A stretch of DNA of 64,000 bases from CAMLIZ01 sp040758375 (GTDB taxonomy: Bacteria; Pseudomonadota; Gammaproteobacteria; Burkholderiales; Burkholderiaceae_C): assembly GCA_040758375.1 (NCBI GenBank), contig JBFLWE010000020.1:5482-69481 (forward strand). The letters run 5' to 3'. Numbering within the stretch: the stretch's first letter is position 1; every line of letters starts with the position of its first letter. Of the stretch, positions 17,093 to 25,666 are shown in pieces. The translations under genes were made by a program, and so were the position numbers. The notes below the pieces were generated by a model. The model was not told the DNA's origin. It searched no databases and saw only the letters and a program-made list of their open reading frames with translations.

Positions 17093-19408
17093 CTATTCAG
17101 TGGGCAATAGGTAACGCGTTGCCGGGCCCTTGCCCACCTGCACCAGCAGGCCCCGCTCGGCCAGCAGCCCAAGGTGCTTGGACGCAGTGGCCAGGCCCAC
17201 CGAGCACAACTCGGCATAGATGCTCTTGCTGATCGGCTCGCCGCGCACCAGACGGTCGAGCAAGGCGGCACGGCGTTCGTCCGGCAGCAGGTCGGATGTC
17301 GCTTGCCGCCAGTGCGCCGTCACGCGCTGCTCGCGCGTGAGTTCGCGGTTGAAGACCGCCCGCAGTCCGTCGAACTCGTCCGCGAAGGCATCGCCTAGTT
17401 GGTGCTTGTGAATGAGCGCAAGTGCCGCCTCGCGCTCCTTGGTCGAGATCGTCAGGTAGGACCGCGCAATCGCGATATGCGCCTTCACGTGCACCTGCGG
17501 CTCCAAGGGCAACGCCAACACCGCGCGTTGCCGCTGCACCTCGGCCATCTCGTGGAAGTGCACCGCAAACTCCTGTGGCAGCAGGCGATCGTAGGAGTCG
17601 TTATCGCGCGGTCCAAGGATCTCTCGCTTAAGTCCGCGAGTTGCCTCGATCGCCCCCGCGTCCGCGTCCTGCGGCCAGAGGGCAAGAGCGGCTGCAGCAT
17701 GGGCATCGCCCCGCTGCTCGTCCTCGGGCCGCTCCAGCGCCTGGAAGCGCTTGTAGTAGGCCTCTGCAAGGTTGTAATGCGCGCGTCCCATCAGTAGCCG
17801 CAGCTTGGCCGCGGCACTGCGTTCGAGTGCGGAACGGTAGTGCTCGATCGCCTGGTCGTATCGGCCTTGCCAGAAGTAGGTGGCACCCAGGTTCATGTGG
17901 GTAGCCGCTAGGGTTTCGGGCTCGATCGCGACCTGGCCCTCCAGCGCCAGCACGCGCTGCGAGTATTCAATCGCGCGGGCAAAGTCCTTTGCGTCCCCGT
18001 ACAGCAGACTTAGGTTGCTGTAGGTCTTGAGCACCGACTGCTGGTCGCCCATACGCTCGTAGAGATTGAGCGCGCGGTGCTTGTGCTCCAGCGCCGCGCG
18101 CAAGTCCCCCGCGCGCCGCCAGTACTCGCCCCAGGCCTGCTCCAGCAACGCCTGAACCTCTGAAGGCAGCGCGCGCATCGCACGCAAGTCTTCCGCCTGA
18201 TCGAGTACCGGCTTTGCGCGCGGGTCATTGCGGAGCACGTAGATCCAGGCCAGCTTCACCAGCGTGTTCACGTATTCCGCCAGCAGCGGCGCATCCGCCT
18301 CGGCAGGGTTGTCCTGCAGACCCGCCCGCCGCAGAAACTCGGCGCTGTCTTGGTAGCAGGAGAACGCGCGGTCCGGGTCGCGCGGCTCATGGAACTTGCC
18401 CAGAGCGCCGTACACGATGCCCAGGCGCAACGGATCATCGCCAGCAAGTCGTAGCGTCCGTTCATACGCCTGCTGTTCCCGGTCGTCGTCGCCGCGCACA
18501 TGCCACAGCGCTGCCACCGCCAGCGCAAGCCGAAACTGCTGCATCTGCACCATCGGCTGGCCCTGCAACGCTTCCAGCAGGGTGTCCGTGGCAACGTCGT
18601 TCGCCAGTTCGATGCGTCGTCGTTCAAGCGTAGCCAGGATCTGGTCGATGTCTCCCGCGGCCAGCAGGTGCCAAACTGCTGCGGCTGGTTCGCGCGCCAA
18701 GAGGGCGCGCGTGGCCTGCAATCGGTGCCACTCGGCGCGCTGCTCTGGCTGCTCCAGGCCAAGACGCTCGTACACCGACTGCTGCACGAGGCGCCACAGC
18801 CCGAGCTGGCCACGCCCGTCCGACGGCGGCTGCAGCAGCACCTCAGCCATCAGCCGTTTGCCCTTGTCGAGGTAACGGTAGAAGGTGCTAGGCCCTACTG
18901 ACCACAACCCGCACAGGTGATCGGACGCCGATTCGTCGGCCCGCGCCCTGTAGCGGTCGCGGAAATCGGGCACCGCAGCAAAGCCATACTGGCACATCAC
19001 GGCCAGCATCGGACGCCAGCTGGTGCGCTCGATCCAGCACTCGCGCGGAATGTCCTGCAGGCTGGCCTGCCCATCCGGTCTCAGCCGGGTCACGGCCCAC
19101 CGAAGCAGCAGTTCCCAAGGCGCGGCCACGCCGGTCCGATCGAGCGCGTCACCTGCAGCCAGCCTAATGGGCCGCAAGAGTTGCTGCTCGAACCTGCGCG
19201 TCAGGCGCGGCCGACGGCGCAGCAATTCGGCCAGCGTGCCCGCCTTGTATGCGTTGAGTGCCGCGCCAAGCACCGCTTCGACGACCGCCGGCGCAAGCGC
19301 GTGTCCACACGCTAGCTTGGTTTCACCCTGCGACTTAGGGGGTGTGGTGACGTCGCTCTTCAACCATCGTCTCCCGATCGTCTGCGGCGTGGTCCACAGG
19401 GGACGCAA
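17093..19408 (-). CDS. Large TPR protein with C-terminal winged-helix domain, putative regulator
   Basis: A protein of up to 771 residues. The middle (about residues 230-620) is built of tetratricopeptide-like helical pairs; ATHMNLGATYFWQGRYDQAIEHYRSAL and GRAHYNLAEAYYKRFQAL are clear examples. The last 75 residues read like an ArsR-type winged helix (ERRAALLDRLVRG...LATASKHLGLLAERGLLVQV). A helix-turn-helix-like stretch also occurs near residue 185 (SVGPSTFYRYLDKGKRLM). The upstream start is TTG 19408 and is uncertain; no ATG or GTG with a good ribosome site was found. It is convergent with the peptide gene and divergent from the C11 protease gene, which suggests control of one or both. The family is not recognised by name. 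Confidence 0.75.
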   Translation of the reverse strand: MRPLWTTPQTIGRRWLKSDVTTPPKSQGETKLACGHALAPAVVEAVLGAALNAYKAGTLAELLRRRPRLTRRFEQQLLRPIRLAAGDALDRTGVAAPWELLLRWAVTRLRPDGQASLQDIPRECWIERTSWRPMLAVMCQYGFAAVPDFRDRYRARADESASDHLCGLWSVGPSTFYRYLDKGKRLMAEVLLQPPSDGRGQLGLWRLVQQSVYERLGLEQPEQRAEWHRLQATRALLAREPAAAVWHLLAAGDIDQILATLERRRIELANDVATDTLLEALQGQPMVQMQQFRLALAVAALWHVRGDDDREQQAYERTLRLAGDDPLRLGIVYGALGKFHEPRDPDRAFSCYQDSAEFLRRAGLQDNPAEADAPLLAEYVNTLVKLAWIYVLRNDPRAKPVLDQAEDLRAMRALPSEVQALLEQAWGEYWRRAGDLRAALEHKHRALNLYERMGDQQSVLKTYSNLSLLYGDAKDFARAIEYSQRVLALEGQVAIEPETLAATHMNLGATYFWQGRYDQAIEHYRSALERSAAAKLRLLMGRAHYNLAEAYYKRFQALERPEDEQRGDAHAAAALALWPQDADAGAIEATRGLKREILGPRDNDSYDRLLPQEFAVHFHEMAEVQRQRAVLALPLEPQVHVKAHIAIARSYLTISTKEREAALALIHKHQLGDAFADEFDGLRAVFNRELTREQRVTAHWRQATSDLLPDERRAALLDRLVRGEPISKSIYAELCSVGLATASKHLGLLAERGLLVQVGKGPATRYLLPTE

Positions 19409-19524
19409 ATGGCGCCTATGAATGCGACACCGAAAAGCTTAGTGTATGAGGCGTCGTCGGCGCACTCCCCGTCGAGGCACGCCGCCGTAACACTCATTTG
19501 CATCGTCCTACTAAGGAGACCTCC

Positions 19525-21078
19525 GTGCCGTTCCCCACCATCCTTCCCAGTGATACGCGTACCGCGCCGACAGACGCCGTGACACTGGCGGTGTACGCAC
19601 CCTTCGGCACCGACGAGGTGCTCAGCTCCTATCCTGACGGCAGCTCGCGCGAGCTTGCGCAGCATCCGCTGTTCAAGAGCCTGCTGCAGGTCTGCGAGTG
19701 TGGCGTCCACGTGAGTGCGTTGATCGACCTGGCCGGTGACGACACCTACCTGGTTGACCTTCCCGCCGGCCAACCCGCGGCGGTGAAGGTCATCTCGCGC
19801 TGGAAGCAGGACATGTCAGCCCCAGCCACGCTGGCCGGCTTCCTGCGCCACGCGCAGGCGACTTGGCCCTCGTCCGCGCTCGTGCTGGCGCTCGAAGGCC
19901 ACGGTGCTGGCTTCCTCCCTGATATCGACCGCCGCCAGCTGAGCACGCAAAACGTCACCGCGGGCGGCACGATCGAATGGCGTATGTCCGGAGACCATGC
20001 CTCCCCCGTGCTGCCGATGGGCTCGCCGCTCCTGCCCATGGGCTCGCCGTTGTTGCCAATGGGCTCACCGCTGCTGCCAGCGAACCACATGCCGATATCC
20101 ACTGCCGGCCTGGGCATTGCCTTGAAGGACGCCATCGCCCACGGAGCGCCGAAGATCGCGGCACTTCACTTCAACAACTGCTTCAACATGTCGGTCGAGG
20201 TGCTGCACACGGTGGCCCCGTATGCCGAGTACGCCACCGGCTACATGAACTACAACTTCTTCACCGCGGGAGCAACCTATCCCGCGGTGTTCGCCCGCCT
20301 GCAGCGAGCGGGCAGCGCGAGTGCCGAACAACTGGCCTGCTGGTTCGCCGACGAGAACCGCGCCGCGCTGGCACAGAAGAAGCACCACCCCACCGTCGGG
20401 GGGGTGATCCGCCTGTCCCGCATGCACGAGATCGCCGAACGCATCGACGACCTGGCTGACGCCTTGCTGTCCGCACTGCGCACGGCCTCTGCGGGCGCGC
20501 GGCCTGCCGTCGTCAGCAAGGTCCGCCACGCCATCCTGAAGGCACAGCAGTACGACACCGACGCACCGATGGAGCTGGAATCCCCGGATCAGCTTACCGA
20601 CGTCTACAGCCTGGCCGCCGCATTGACGCAGTTCGACTTCGGCCCGCACAAGGTGCATTCGGCTGCACTGGCGCTGCAGAAGGCACTGCAAGGCGTCAAG
20701 GCCTATGGCGAGAACGACCACCCCTGGGTCGCCTTCGACCAGCGCTGGAACTTCAGCGCGCCCACATTGGCAATGAACATCTTCCTGCCCGATCCTCTGC
20801 TGAGCGGGCTGTGGGACTGGCGCTCGCCCTATTACCTGAATGTGAACCCCGACCCGACGCTACCCCAGGTGCAACCCCGCATCATTGAATTCCTGAAGGT
20901 TACTGACTGGGTGGACTTCATCATCGAGTACCACAAGGAAGCCCGCTTCATCGGGCTTCTGCCAGCCGCCATACCCGCGTTCCCGGTGTTCAACGCCGGC
21001 TTCGAACCACCCCGCAAGTCAGACGACCCCTGCCACGACGGAGGTTCCAAGGAGGGAGGCAAGGGCACCGCCCGCTGA
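19525..21078 (+). CDS. C11 (clostripain-like) cysteine protease with PMGSPLL repeats
   Basis: A 517-residue caspase-fold protein of the clostripain family. The catalytic His is in LALEGHGAGF (His126) and the catalytic Cys in HFNNCFNMSVEV (Cys219), followed by YATGYMNYNFF, as in C11 enzymes. GTG 19525 is chosen over TTG 19498 because AAGGAG sits 6 bases upstream. Between His and Cys, residues 164-184 are three exact copies of PMGSPLL. In characterised C11 proteases this interval contains the self-cleavage loop. No signal peptide is seen, so it is probably cytoplasmic. The gene is divergent from the TPR regulator and ends at a good terminator. Its target is unknown; the small peptide at 16.8 kb is a candidate (inference). 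Confidence 0.8.
   Translation: MPFPTILPSDTRTAPTDAVTLAVYAPFGTDEVLSSYPDGSSRELAQHPLFKSLLQVCECGVHVSALIDLAGDDTYLVDLPAGQPAAVKVISRWKQDMSAPATLAGFLRHAQATWPSSALVLALEGHGAGFLPDIDRRQLSTQNVTAGGTIEWRMSGDHASPVLPMGSPLLPMGSPLLPMGSPLLPANHMPISTAGLGIALKDAIAHGAPKIAALHFNNCFNMSVEVLHTVAPYAEYATGYMNYNFFTAGATYPAVFARLQRAGSASAEQLACWFADENRAALAQKKHHPTVGGVIRLSRMHEIAERIDDLADALLSALRTASAGARPAVVSKVRHAILKAQQYDTDAPMELESPDQLTDVYSLAAALTQFDFGPHKVHSAALALQKALQGVKAYGENDHPWVAFDQRWNFSAPTLAMNIFLPDPLLSGLWDWRSPYYLNVNPDPTLPQVQPRIIEFLKVTDWVDFIIEYHKEARFIGLLPAAIPAFPVFNAGFEPPRKSDDPCHDGGSKEGGKGTAR
20014..20076 (+). repeat. Three 21-base tandem repeats coding PMGSPLL
   Basis: Three consecutive 21-base units code for identical PMGSPLL heptads but differ at several third positions. 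Selection on the protein sequence, rather than recent DNA slippage, has therefore kept them alike. They lie between the catalytic His and Cys codons of the C11 protease gene. Confidence 0.9.
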
Positions 21079-21113
21079 AAAGCCCGACTGGCCCGGCGAC
21101 GCCCTTCCCACGC

Positions 21114-21155
21114 AACCCCTGCTGCGGCCGCAAGGCCCGGCAGGGGTTGTTCTTT
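21114..21155 (+). terminator. Rho-independent terminator after the C11 protease
   Basis: AACCCCTGC (21114-21122) pairs perfectly with GCAGGGGTT (21140-21148); inner GCGGCC/GGCC bases can extend the stem. GTTCTTT follows directly. It is 36 bases after the protease stop and 140 bases before the next gene, separating the two transcription units. Confidence 0.75.
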
Positions 21156-21288
21156 ATCGTCTCGCCATCGTCCTCCGGCACCGCCCGCACCGCCTTGCAT
21201 CGCGCGTGGAGATGGGAACGCGCCAGCGCTGCAATGGCCTCCGACACGCCGCTTTCGGCTGCCACCCACACCACGGAGGACATTTCCC

Positions 21289-23481
21289 ATGGCCATCACG
21301 ATGCAAGGCGCCTGGACCATCCGGGTCAGCGCCAAGAACGCTTCCTTCGCACAGCGCTTCGTCGTCACCGGCGCCGACAGCGGCAACGGCACCTACACCG
21401 GCACGGTGGGCACCAGCGTGTTCGTCTCGGGCGCGCAGTGGTCGCTGAACATCCAGCACCAGCCCACGGGGCAGCCCTGGCGCGACTCGGCCCAGCGCAT
21501 CGGCTTTCCCGGCGTGGCCGGCGGCCTGCTGCGCTTCGAGATCCGCTCCAACGACGCCGGCGCCGACACCGACTACGACGACCTGGTGCTCAGCTGCTCG
21601 CTGCCCGCCAGTGCGTCCGACTACGTGCTGTACGGCACGGTGAAAACCTACGCCGGCCTGTGCCTGTTCAACCCCTGCCGCGACGACTACGTGGTGCTCG
21701 ACCCGCCGTACCACCTGCAGCGGCTGTGCGAGCGCTTCCCGCAGCTGTGCGACGTGCTCGCCAAGCTGTACCCCGAGCGCCTGCGCGTCCCGCCCATCCC
21801 GCTGCCCGATCCGCCGCCGGAGCTCACGCCCATCGTCATCCCCACCGGGCTGCCGGTGGTGTCCAACGGGCTGGTGTTCCAGTCGCGCATGGCGCGCGCG
21901 CCGCAAGCCGGCGCCAAGCTCGCCGACGACCAGCGCGAGGCCGAGGCCGTGGCGGCGCTGGGGCTGAACGTGCGGCGCACCGCCTTCCGCTCCAGCGCCA
22001 TGGCCGCCGGCCTGGACAAGCTCTCGCGCCTGGACCTGGAGGCCATTGCCGGCATCCGCGACATCGGCATCCGCTTCCGCTGCAACGTCGAGCGCGCGCC
22101 CGGGCTGCTGCTGCGCTTCCAGGAATACGACCGCACCGCCGCCGAGAAGCTCGGCGGCCCCTACAGCGGCGCCGGCGCGCGGCAAGACCTGGGGCTGGCG
22201 GTCACCGACGAGCTGGGCAACTACATCTTCCGCTTCAGCCCCTCGCTGGCCGACATCGCCGAAGAGACCGCCGACGTGGCCGCGGGCGAGAGCCTGGCCG
22301 CGCAGCTGCGCCCCGACGTGATCGTGCAGGTGGTGGGCACGGGGCTGACCGCCACCTACGAGACCGCGCCCTACAACAACGTGGCCAACCTGCAGCGCAT
22401 CGACCTGTGCGTGCCCTACGACAAGGCCCACCCCAGCCGCGCCTGCGCAGGCGACCGCGTGATCCAGCGCGTGGGCGACATCGTGCTGCTGCACTCGGCC
22501 ATCGACGGCACGCCCAACCAGCTCGATGCCGAAGGCCGCATCACCTGCCGCAACGCCAACGCGCCGCAGGTCGATTGCGCCGGCTGGCGCGGTGCGCTGC
22601 GCCTGTATGCCTGCTTCGGCCGGCCGGAGGCGGTGCGCTATGCCGTCTTCCACAAGCGCCCCAGCGAGACGACGTGGCACGCGGTCAACGAACCGCATGC
22701 GCTGAACTGGATCCCCAACCTCGTGGCCGGCGGCACCTCGGTGGGGCCGAGCGACCAGATGGTCACGCCCAGCGTGCCGCTGGCCGGCGGCCCGGGCCAG
22801 CCGGTGCCCACCTATGCCAACCATGAAGGCGACCTCAACTGGATCGAAAACGACCTCAAGCTGATCCTGCACACGGCCCTGTACCGCCCCTGGGACGAGC
22901 CGGGGCCCGTGCAGTTCCACATCGAGGCCTACGACAGCGCCGGCAACGCGATCGCGGCCACGGCCGACACGGTCACGCTGTACATCCACAACCGCACCGC
23001 CATCGCCGGCCGGCCGCAGAAGGGCGACATCGAGTCCATCACGATGGGCAGCACCACGCTGGGCGACTGCGGCCTGTTCGTGCTGAGCGCGCCCGATGCG
23101 CCGCTCACCGTGAAGCACCGCGCGGTCGACCCCGAAGGCTTCCTGCACAGCTGGTCCTTGAGCGTCACGCGCGGCAACCACCATCCGGTGTCAACCGTGG
23201 TGGTCGGCGGCGTCACGCCCAAGGCCTTCAACGCCGCCGCCACGCCCTGCGACTTCACCGGCACGCGCGACGAGCCCACGGCCGACGTGAACGACTACGT
23301 GCTCACCGAGCTGAAGCCCAACCCCCTGAGCGCCGACGGCCCCCACTGGCTGCCGGCGGGCCACAACTTCTGCGCCTTCGCCTTCACCCTGAGCGCCAGC
23401 GACCGCGTCACCGACGGCCGCACGGCCTATCCGCAGGTCGTGTTCTGGCAAGACCTCATCGGGTTGAGCACCGGTGCCTGA
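21289..23481 (+). CDS. Uncharacterised 730-residue protein, first gene of an unknown operon
   Basis: I do not recognise the family. ATG 21289 has GGAGGA 8 bases upstream. The first 110 residues read as a beta-rich domain (WTIRVSAKNASFAQRFVVTG, ending RFEIRSNDAGADTDYDDLVL). A cysteine-containing segment (YAGLCLFNPCRDDY) follows, then a proline-rich linker (PPIPLPDPPPELTP) near residues 165-180. The rest is mixed alpha/beta with NYIFRFSPSLADI and later repeated beta-sandwich-like sequence (LKLILHTALYRPWDEPGPVQFHIEAY). No signal peptide or membrane segment is apparent. It is the first of four genes with strong ribosome sites in one direction. A structural or surface assembly role is possible but cannot be shown. 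Confidence 0.8.
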   Translation: MAITMQGAWTIRVSAKNASFAQRFVVTGADSGNGTYTGTVGTSVFVSGAQWSLNIQHQPTGQPWRDSAQRIGFPGVAGGLLRFEIRSNDAGADTDYDDLVLSCSLPASASDYVLYGTVKTYAGLCLFNPCRDDYVVLDPPYHLQRLCERFPQLCDVLAKLYPERLRVPPIPLPDPPPELTPIVIPTGLPVVSNGLVFQSRMARAPQAGAKLADDQREAEAVAALGLNVRRTAFRSSAMAAGLDKLSRLDLEAIAGIRDIGIRFRCNVERAPGLLLRFQEYDRTAAEKLGGPYSGAGARQDLGLAVTDELGNYIFRFSPSLADIAEETADVAAGESLAAQLRPDVIVQVVGTGLTATYETAPYNNVANLQRIDLCVPYDKAHPSRACAGDRVIQRVGDIVLLHSAIDGTPNQLDAEGRITCRNANAPQVDCAGWRGALRLYACFGRPEAVRYAVFHKRPSETTWHAVNEPHALNWIPNLVAGGTSVGPSDQMVTPSVPLAGGPGQPVPTYANHEGDLNWIENDLKLILHTALYRPWDEPGPVQFHIEAYDSAGNAIAATADTVTLYIHNRTAIAGRPQKGDIESITMGSTTLGDCGLFVLSAPDAPLTVKHRAVDPEGFLHSWSLSVTRGNHHPVSTVVVGGVTPKAFNAAATPCDFTGTRDEPTADVNDYVLTELKPNPLSADGPHWLPAGHNFCAFAFTLSASDRVTDGRTAYPQVVFWQDLIGLSTGA

Positions 23482-23496
23482 CGAAAGGAGCCGCTC

Positions 23497-23910
23497 ATGG
23501 ACGCCTACCTCTCCACCCTGCTCGGCGCGCTGGCCACCTGGCGCGCCACCCACCTGCTGCATGCCGAGCACGGGCCCGGCGGCGTGTTCCAGCGCCTGCG
23601 CGGCCTGGCCCACCGCGGCCTGCTGGGCCAGGTGGTGCAGTGCTTCTACTGCCTGAGCCTGTGGGTCTCGGCGCCGATCGCGCTGATGCTCAGCCGCGAC
23701 TGGTTCGAGCGCCTGCTGCTCTGGCTGGGCCTGTCGGCCGCGGCCATCGGGCTGGAGCGCGTCAACGGCCGCTGGACGCTGCCGGCCGTGGCCAGCTACT
23801 TCGAAGACCCGCCGCCCGCCCCAGTCGCCACGCACACGCACGTGGACCTGCCGGTCGGGCACATGGCCGACCCGGCGCCCGACACCGTGCCTTTCATCCA
23901 GCAGCGCTGA
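23497..23910 (+). CDS. DUF1360-like small membrane protein
   Basis: A 137-residue protein with two or three membrane segments. LVVQCFYCLSLWVSAPIAL-type sequence (QCFYCLSLWV at residues 48-57) matches the CxxCxSxW signature of DUF1360 proteins, which are known mainly from Bacillus and phages and have no firm function. Residues 1-20 (LSTLLGALATWRATHLL) and 65-85 (LLLWLGLSAAAIGLERV) are hydrophobic. The tail is a soluble proline-rich stretch (EDPPPAPVATHTHVDLP). AAAGGAG lies upstream, and the gene starts 15 bases after the 730-residue gene, so it is part of the same operon. Confidence 0.75.
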   Translation: MDAYLSTLLGALATWRATHLLHAEHGPGGVFQRLRGLAHRGLLGQVVQCFYCLSLWVSAPIALMLSRDWFERLLLWLGLSAAAIGLERVNGRWTLPAVASYFEDPPPAPVATHTHVDLPVGHMADPAPDTVPFIQQR

Positions 23911-23926
23911 CGCCGGAGGAAACAGC

Positions 23927-24196
23927 ATGTGCAACTGCGGACCTCGCCGCGCCGTGCCGCTGCCCCAGCGGCCGGCCACCGGCCCCCTGGCCCACACGAC
24001 GCATCCCACCCCGGCACACCTTGCGCCGGCGCGGCCGAAGGCGCTGTTCGAGTACGTGGGCCGCACCGCGCTCACCGTGATCGGCCCCGCCTCGGGCCTG
24101 CGCTACCGCTTCGACCGCCCGGGCGCGCGCCTGGCGGTGGACCCGCGCGACCACCAGGCGCTGCAGGCCGTGCCGCTGCTGCGCGCCAGCGCCTGA
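23927..24196 (+). CDS. Small uncharacterised protein of the unknown operon
   Basis: An 89-residue protein with GGAGGA 6 bases before its ATG and only 16 bases after the DUF1360-like gene. It begins MCNCGPRRAVPLP, with two closely spaced cysteines, and continues as a proline-rich stretch. The second half (FEYVGRTALTVIGPASGLRYRFDRPGARL) looks like a small beta domain; the phrase resembles short phage-encoded proteins that carry a GRTALTVxGP..YRF pattern. No function can be given. The good ribosome site and tight spacing support it as a real gene. Confidence 0.65.
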   Translation: MCNCGPRRAVPLPQRPATGPLAHTTHPTPAHLAPARPKALFEYVGRTALTVIGPASGLRYRFDRPGARLAVDPRDHQALQAVPLLRASA

Positions 24197-24225
24197 ACCA
24201 TCCATTCCACGACAGAGGAGGCCCC

Positions 24226-25572
24226 ATGAGCCAGGACCTGATCGACTACAACGAGCTGCCCTGCTGCCCGCAGCTCGACCCCGCGCCGGTATGCGACGTG
24301 ATCGACTTCCGGCGCCGGCTGGTGTTTCCCACACCGGTGCGCGGCCCCAACGAGCAGCCGGTGAAGGTGGAGGTGATCCTGCACACGCGCTTCACCCGCT
24401 GCCCCGGCCCGTTGGCGCTGGGCGAGGTCGCCTACAGCACCACGCTGCTGCCTGGCGAAAAGGTGCGCCTGGCCACCACCGACCGGCGCAGCCGCTTCAG
24501 CTTCGACAGCGAAAGCAGGCTCGCCTACCGCAGCGAGCAGCTGAGCGAGGAGCAGTACCGCCTGCGCGCGCTGCGGGCGCTGATGTCCGACGAGAACGTG
24601 GTCGACCGCGGCAACTCCCACTACACCGAGCAGGGCAAGTGGGACTTCCATGGCGACGCCTCGGGCAGCATCGGCTTCTTCTCCGCCAGCGCCGACGCCA
24701 ACGCCAACGGCAGCCACAGCGCCTCGAGCGCCAGCGACTACCTGCGCGAGCACCGCGCGCATGCCGAGATGGCCGACCACCAGAGCGTGGAGGCCACGCG
24801 CAAGGCACACAGCGTCAGCATCGGCGAGGTGCAGCAACGCACGCATATCGAAGGCGAAAGCCAGGACCATTTCGAATCGGCCTCGCGCGAGTTCGCCAAC
24901 CCCAACAAATGCCATGCAGTCACCTTCATGTTCTACCGGCTCAACAAGACCGAGACCATCCGCTTCGAGCTGGTGGCCATCGAGCGGCGCGTGCTCGACC
25001 CGGTGGCGCCGATGCCGGTGCCGGCCAATCCGTTCCGTCCGGTGGGCAGCATCGCCACCATTCCGCAGGAACTGCCGGCCACGCACGCCAAGCGCAGCGA
25101 AGCGTTGCACCGCGGCATCGAGGCCGACCAGCAGGTGCAGTTGCAGGCGCTCGACCCGCTGCCCGGCGGCGCCCCGCGCGCGCTGCTGGGCAACCGGCTG
25201 GTCACCGGCACCGCACTGGCCGCCGCGCTGGGCGAGGCGCAGCCGCTGGCCGACGCGCTGCGCCAGCAGGCCCTGAAATTCGTCGATGCACAGCTGGCGC
25301 AGCAGGGCCTGCTCGCCAAGGACGGCAGCGTCTCGCGCGAGCTGCTCGCGCGCGTGAACTACGAGCGCCGCACCAGCGTGCCCACCGCCGGCGTCATCGT
25401 GAAGAGCTGCATGGACCAATGCGGCATCTGCGAACCCGAGGTGGAGCGCCTGCACGAGCTCGAACTGCAGCGCCTGGAGCTGCAGAACAAGCTGCTGGCG
25501 CGCCAGATCGAGCTGCTGGACAAGCACCGCGACTACCGTTGCTGCCCGGCGGGCGAGGTGCCCACACCCTGA
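24226..25572 (+). CDS. Uncharacterised 448-residue protein, last gene of the unknown operon
   Basis: The family is not recognised. ATG 24226 has GAGGAGG 5 bases upstream. The first 120 residues contain a beta-rich, possibly sheet-forming section (KVEVILHTRFTRCPGPLALG, then LLPGEKVRLATTDRRSRFSF). Residues 140-165 are rich in Ser, Ala and Asn (SASADANANGSHSASSASDY). Residues 215-255 include ANPNKCHAVTFMFYRLNKTE. The end has a cysteine cluster (KSCMDQCGICEPE), a leucine-rich coiled coil (ELQRLELQNKLLARQIELL) and YRCCPAGE. No signal peptide is seen. The C-terminal coiled coil and cysteines suggest oligomer formation (inference). Confidence 0.75.
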   Translation: MSQDLIDYNELPCCPQLDPAPVCDVIDFRRRLVFPTPVRGPNEQPVKVEVILHTRFTRCPGPLALGEVAYSTTLLPGEKVRLATTDRRSRFSFDSESRLAYRSEQLSEEQYRLRALRALMSDENVVDRGNSHYTEQGKWDFHGDASGSIGFFSASADANANGSHSASSASDYLREHRAHAEMADHQSVEATRKAHSVSIGEVQQRTHIEGESQDHFESASREFANPNKCHAVTFMFYRLNKTETIRFELVAIERRVLDPVAPMPVPANPFRPVGSIATIPQELPATHAKRSEALHRGIEADQQVQLQALDPLPGGAPRALLGNRLVTGTALAAALGEAQPLADALRQQALKFVDAQLAQQGLLAKDGSVSRELLARVNYERRTSVPTAGVIVKSCMDQCGICEPEVERLHELELQRLELQNKLLARQIELLDKHRDYRCCPAGEVPTP

Positions 25573-25587
25573 GCACAGCGGCGCGCT

Positions 25588-25613
25588 GACAGCGCGCGCC
25601 GCGCGGCGCTGTC
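25588..25613 (+). terminator. Hairpin after the unknown operon
   Basis: GACAGCGC (25588-25595) and GCGCTGTC (25606-25613) form a perfect 8-bp stem with a 10-base GC-rich loop, 15 bases after the last gene of the operon. There is no T-run, so it may be a weak terminator or an RNA-stabilising hairpin. Confidence 0.4.
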
Positions 25614-25666
25614 GGTACGGGCCGACACGCACGCAGCTTGCCGGGGAGCCTCACAACGCCCCGGCC

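Noticed and set aside
20014..20076. Short tandem repeat as a CRISPR array
   Set aside because: Repeats are adjacent without spacers, are in frame with a protein and code for the same heptad.
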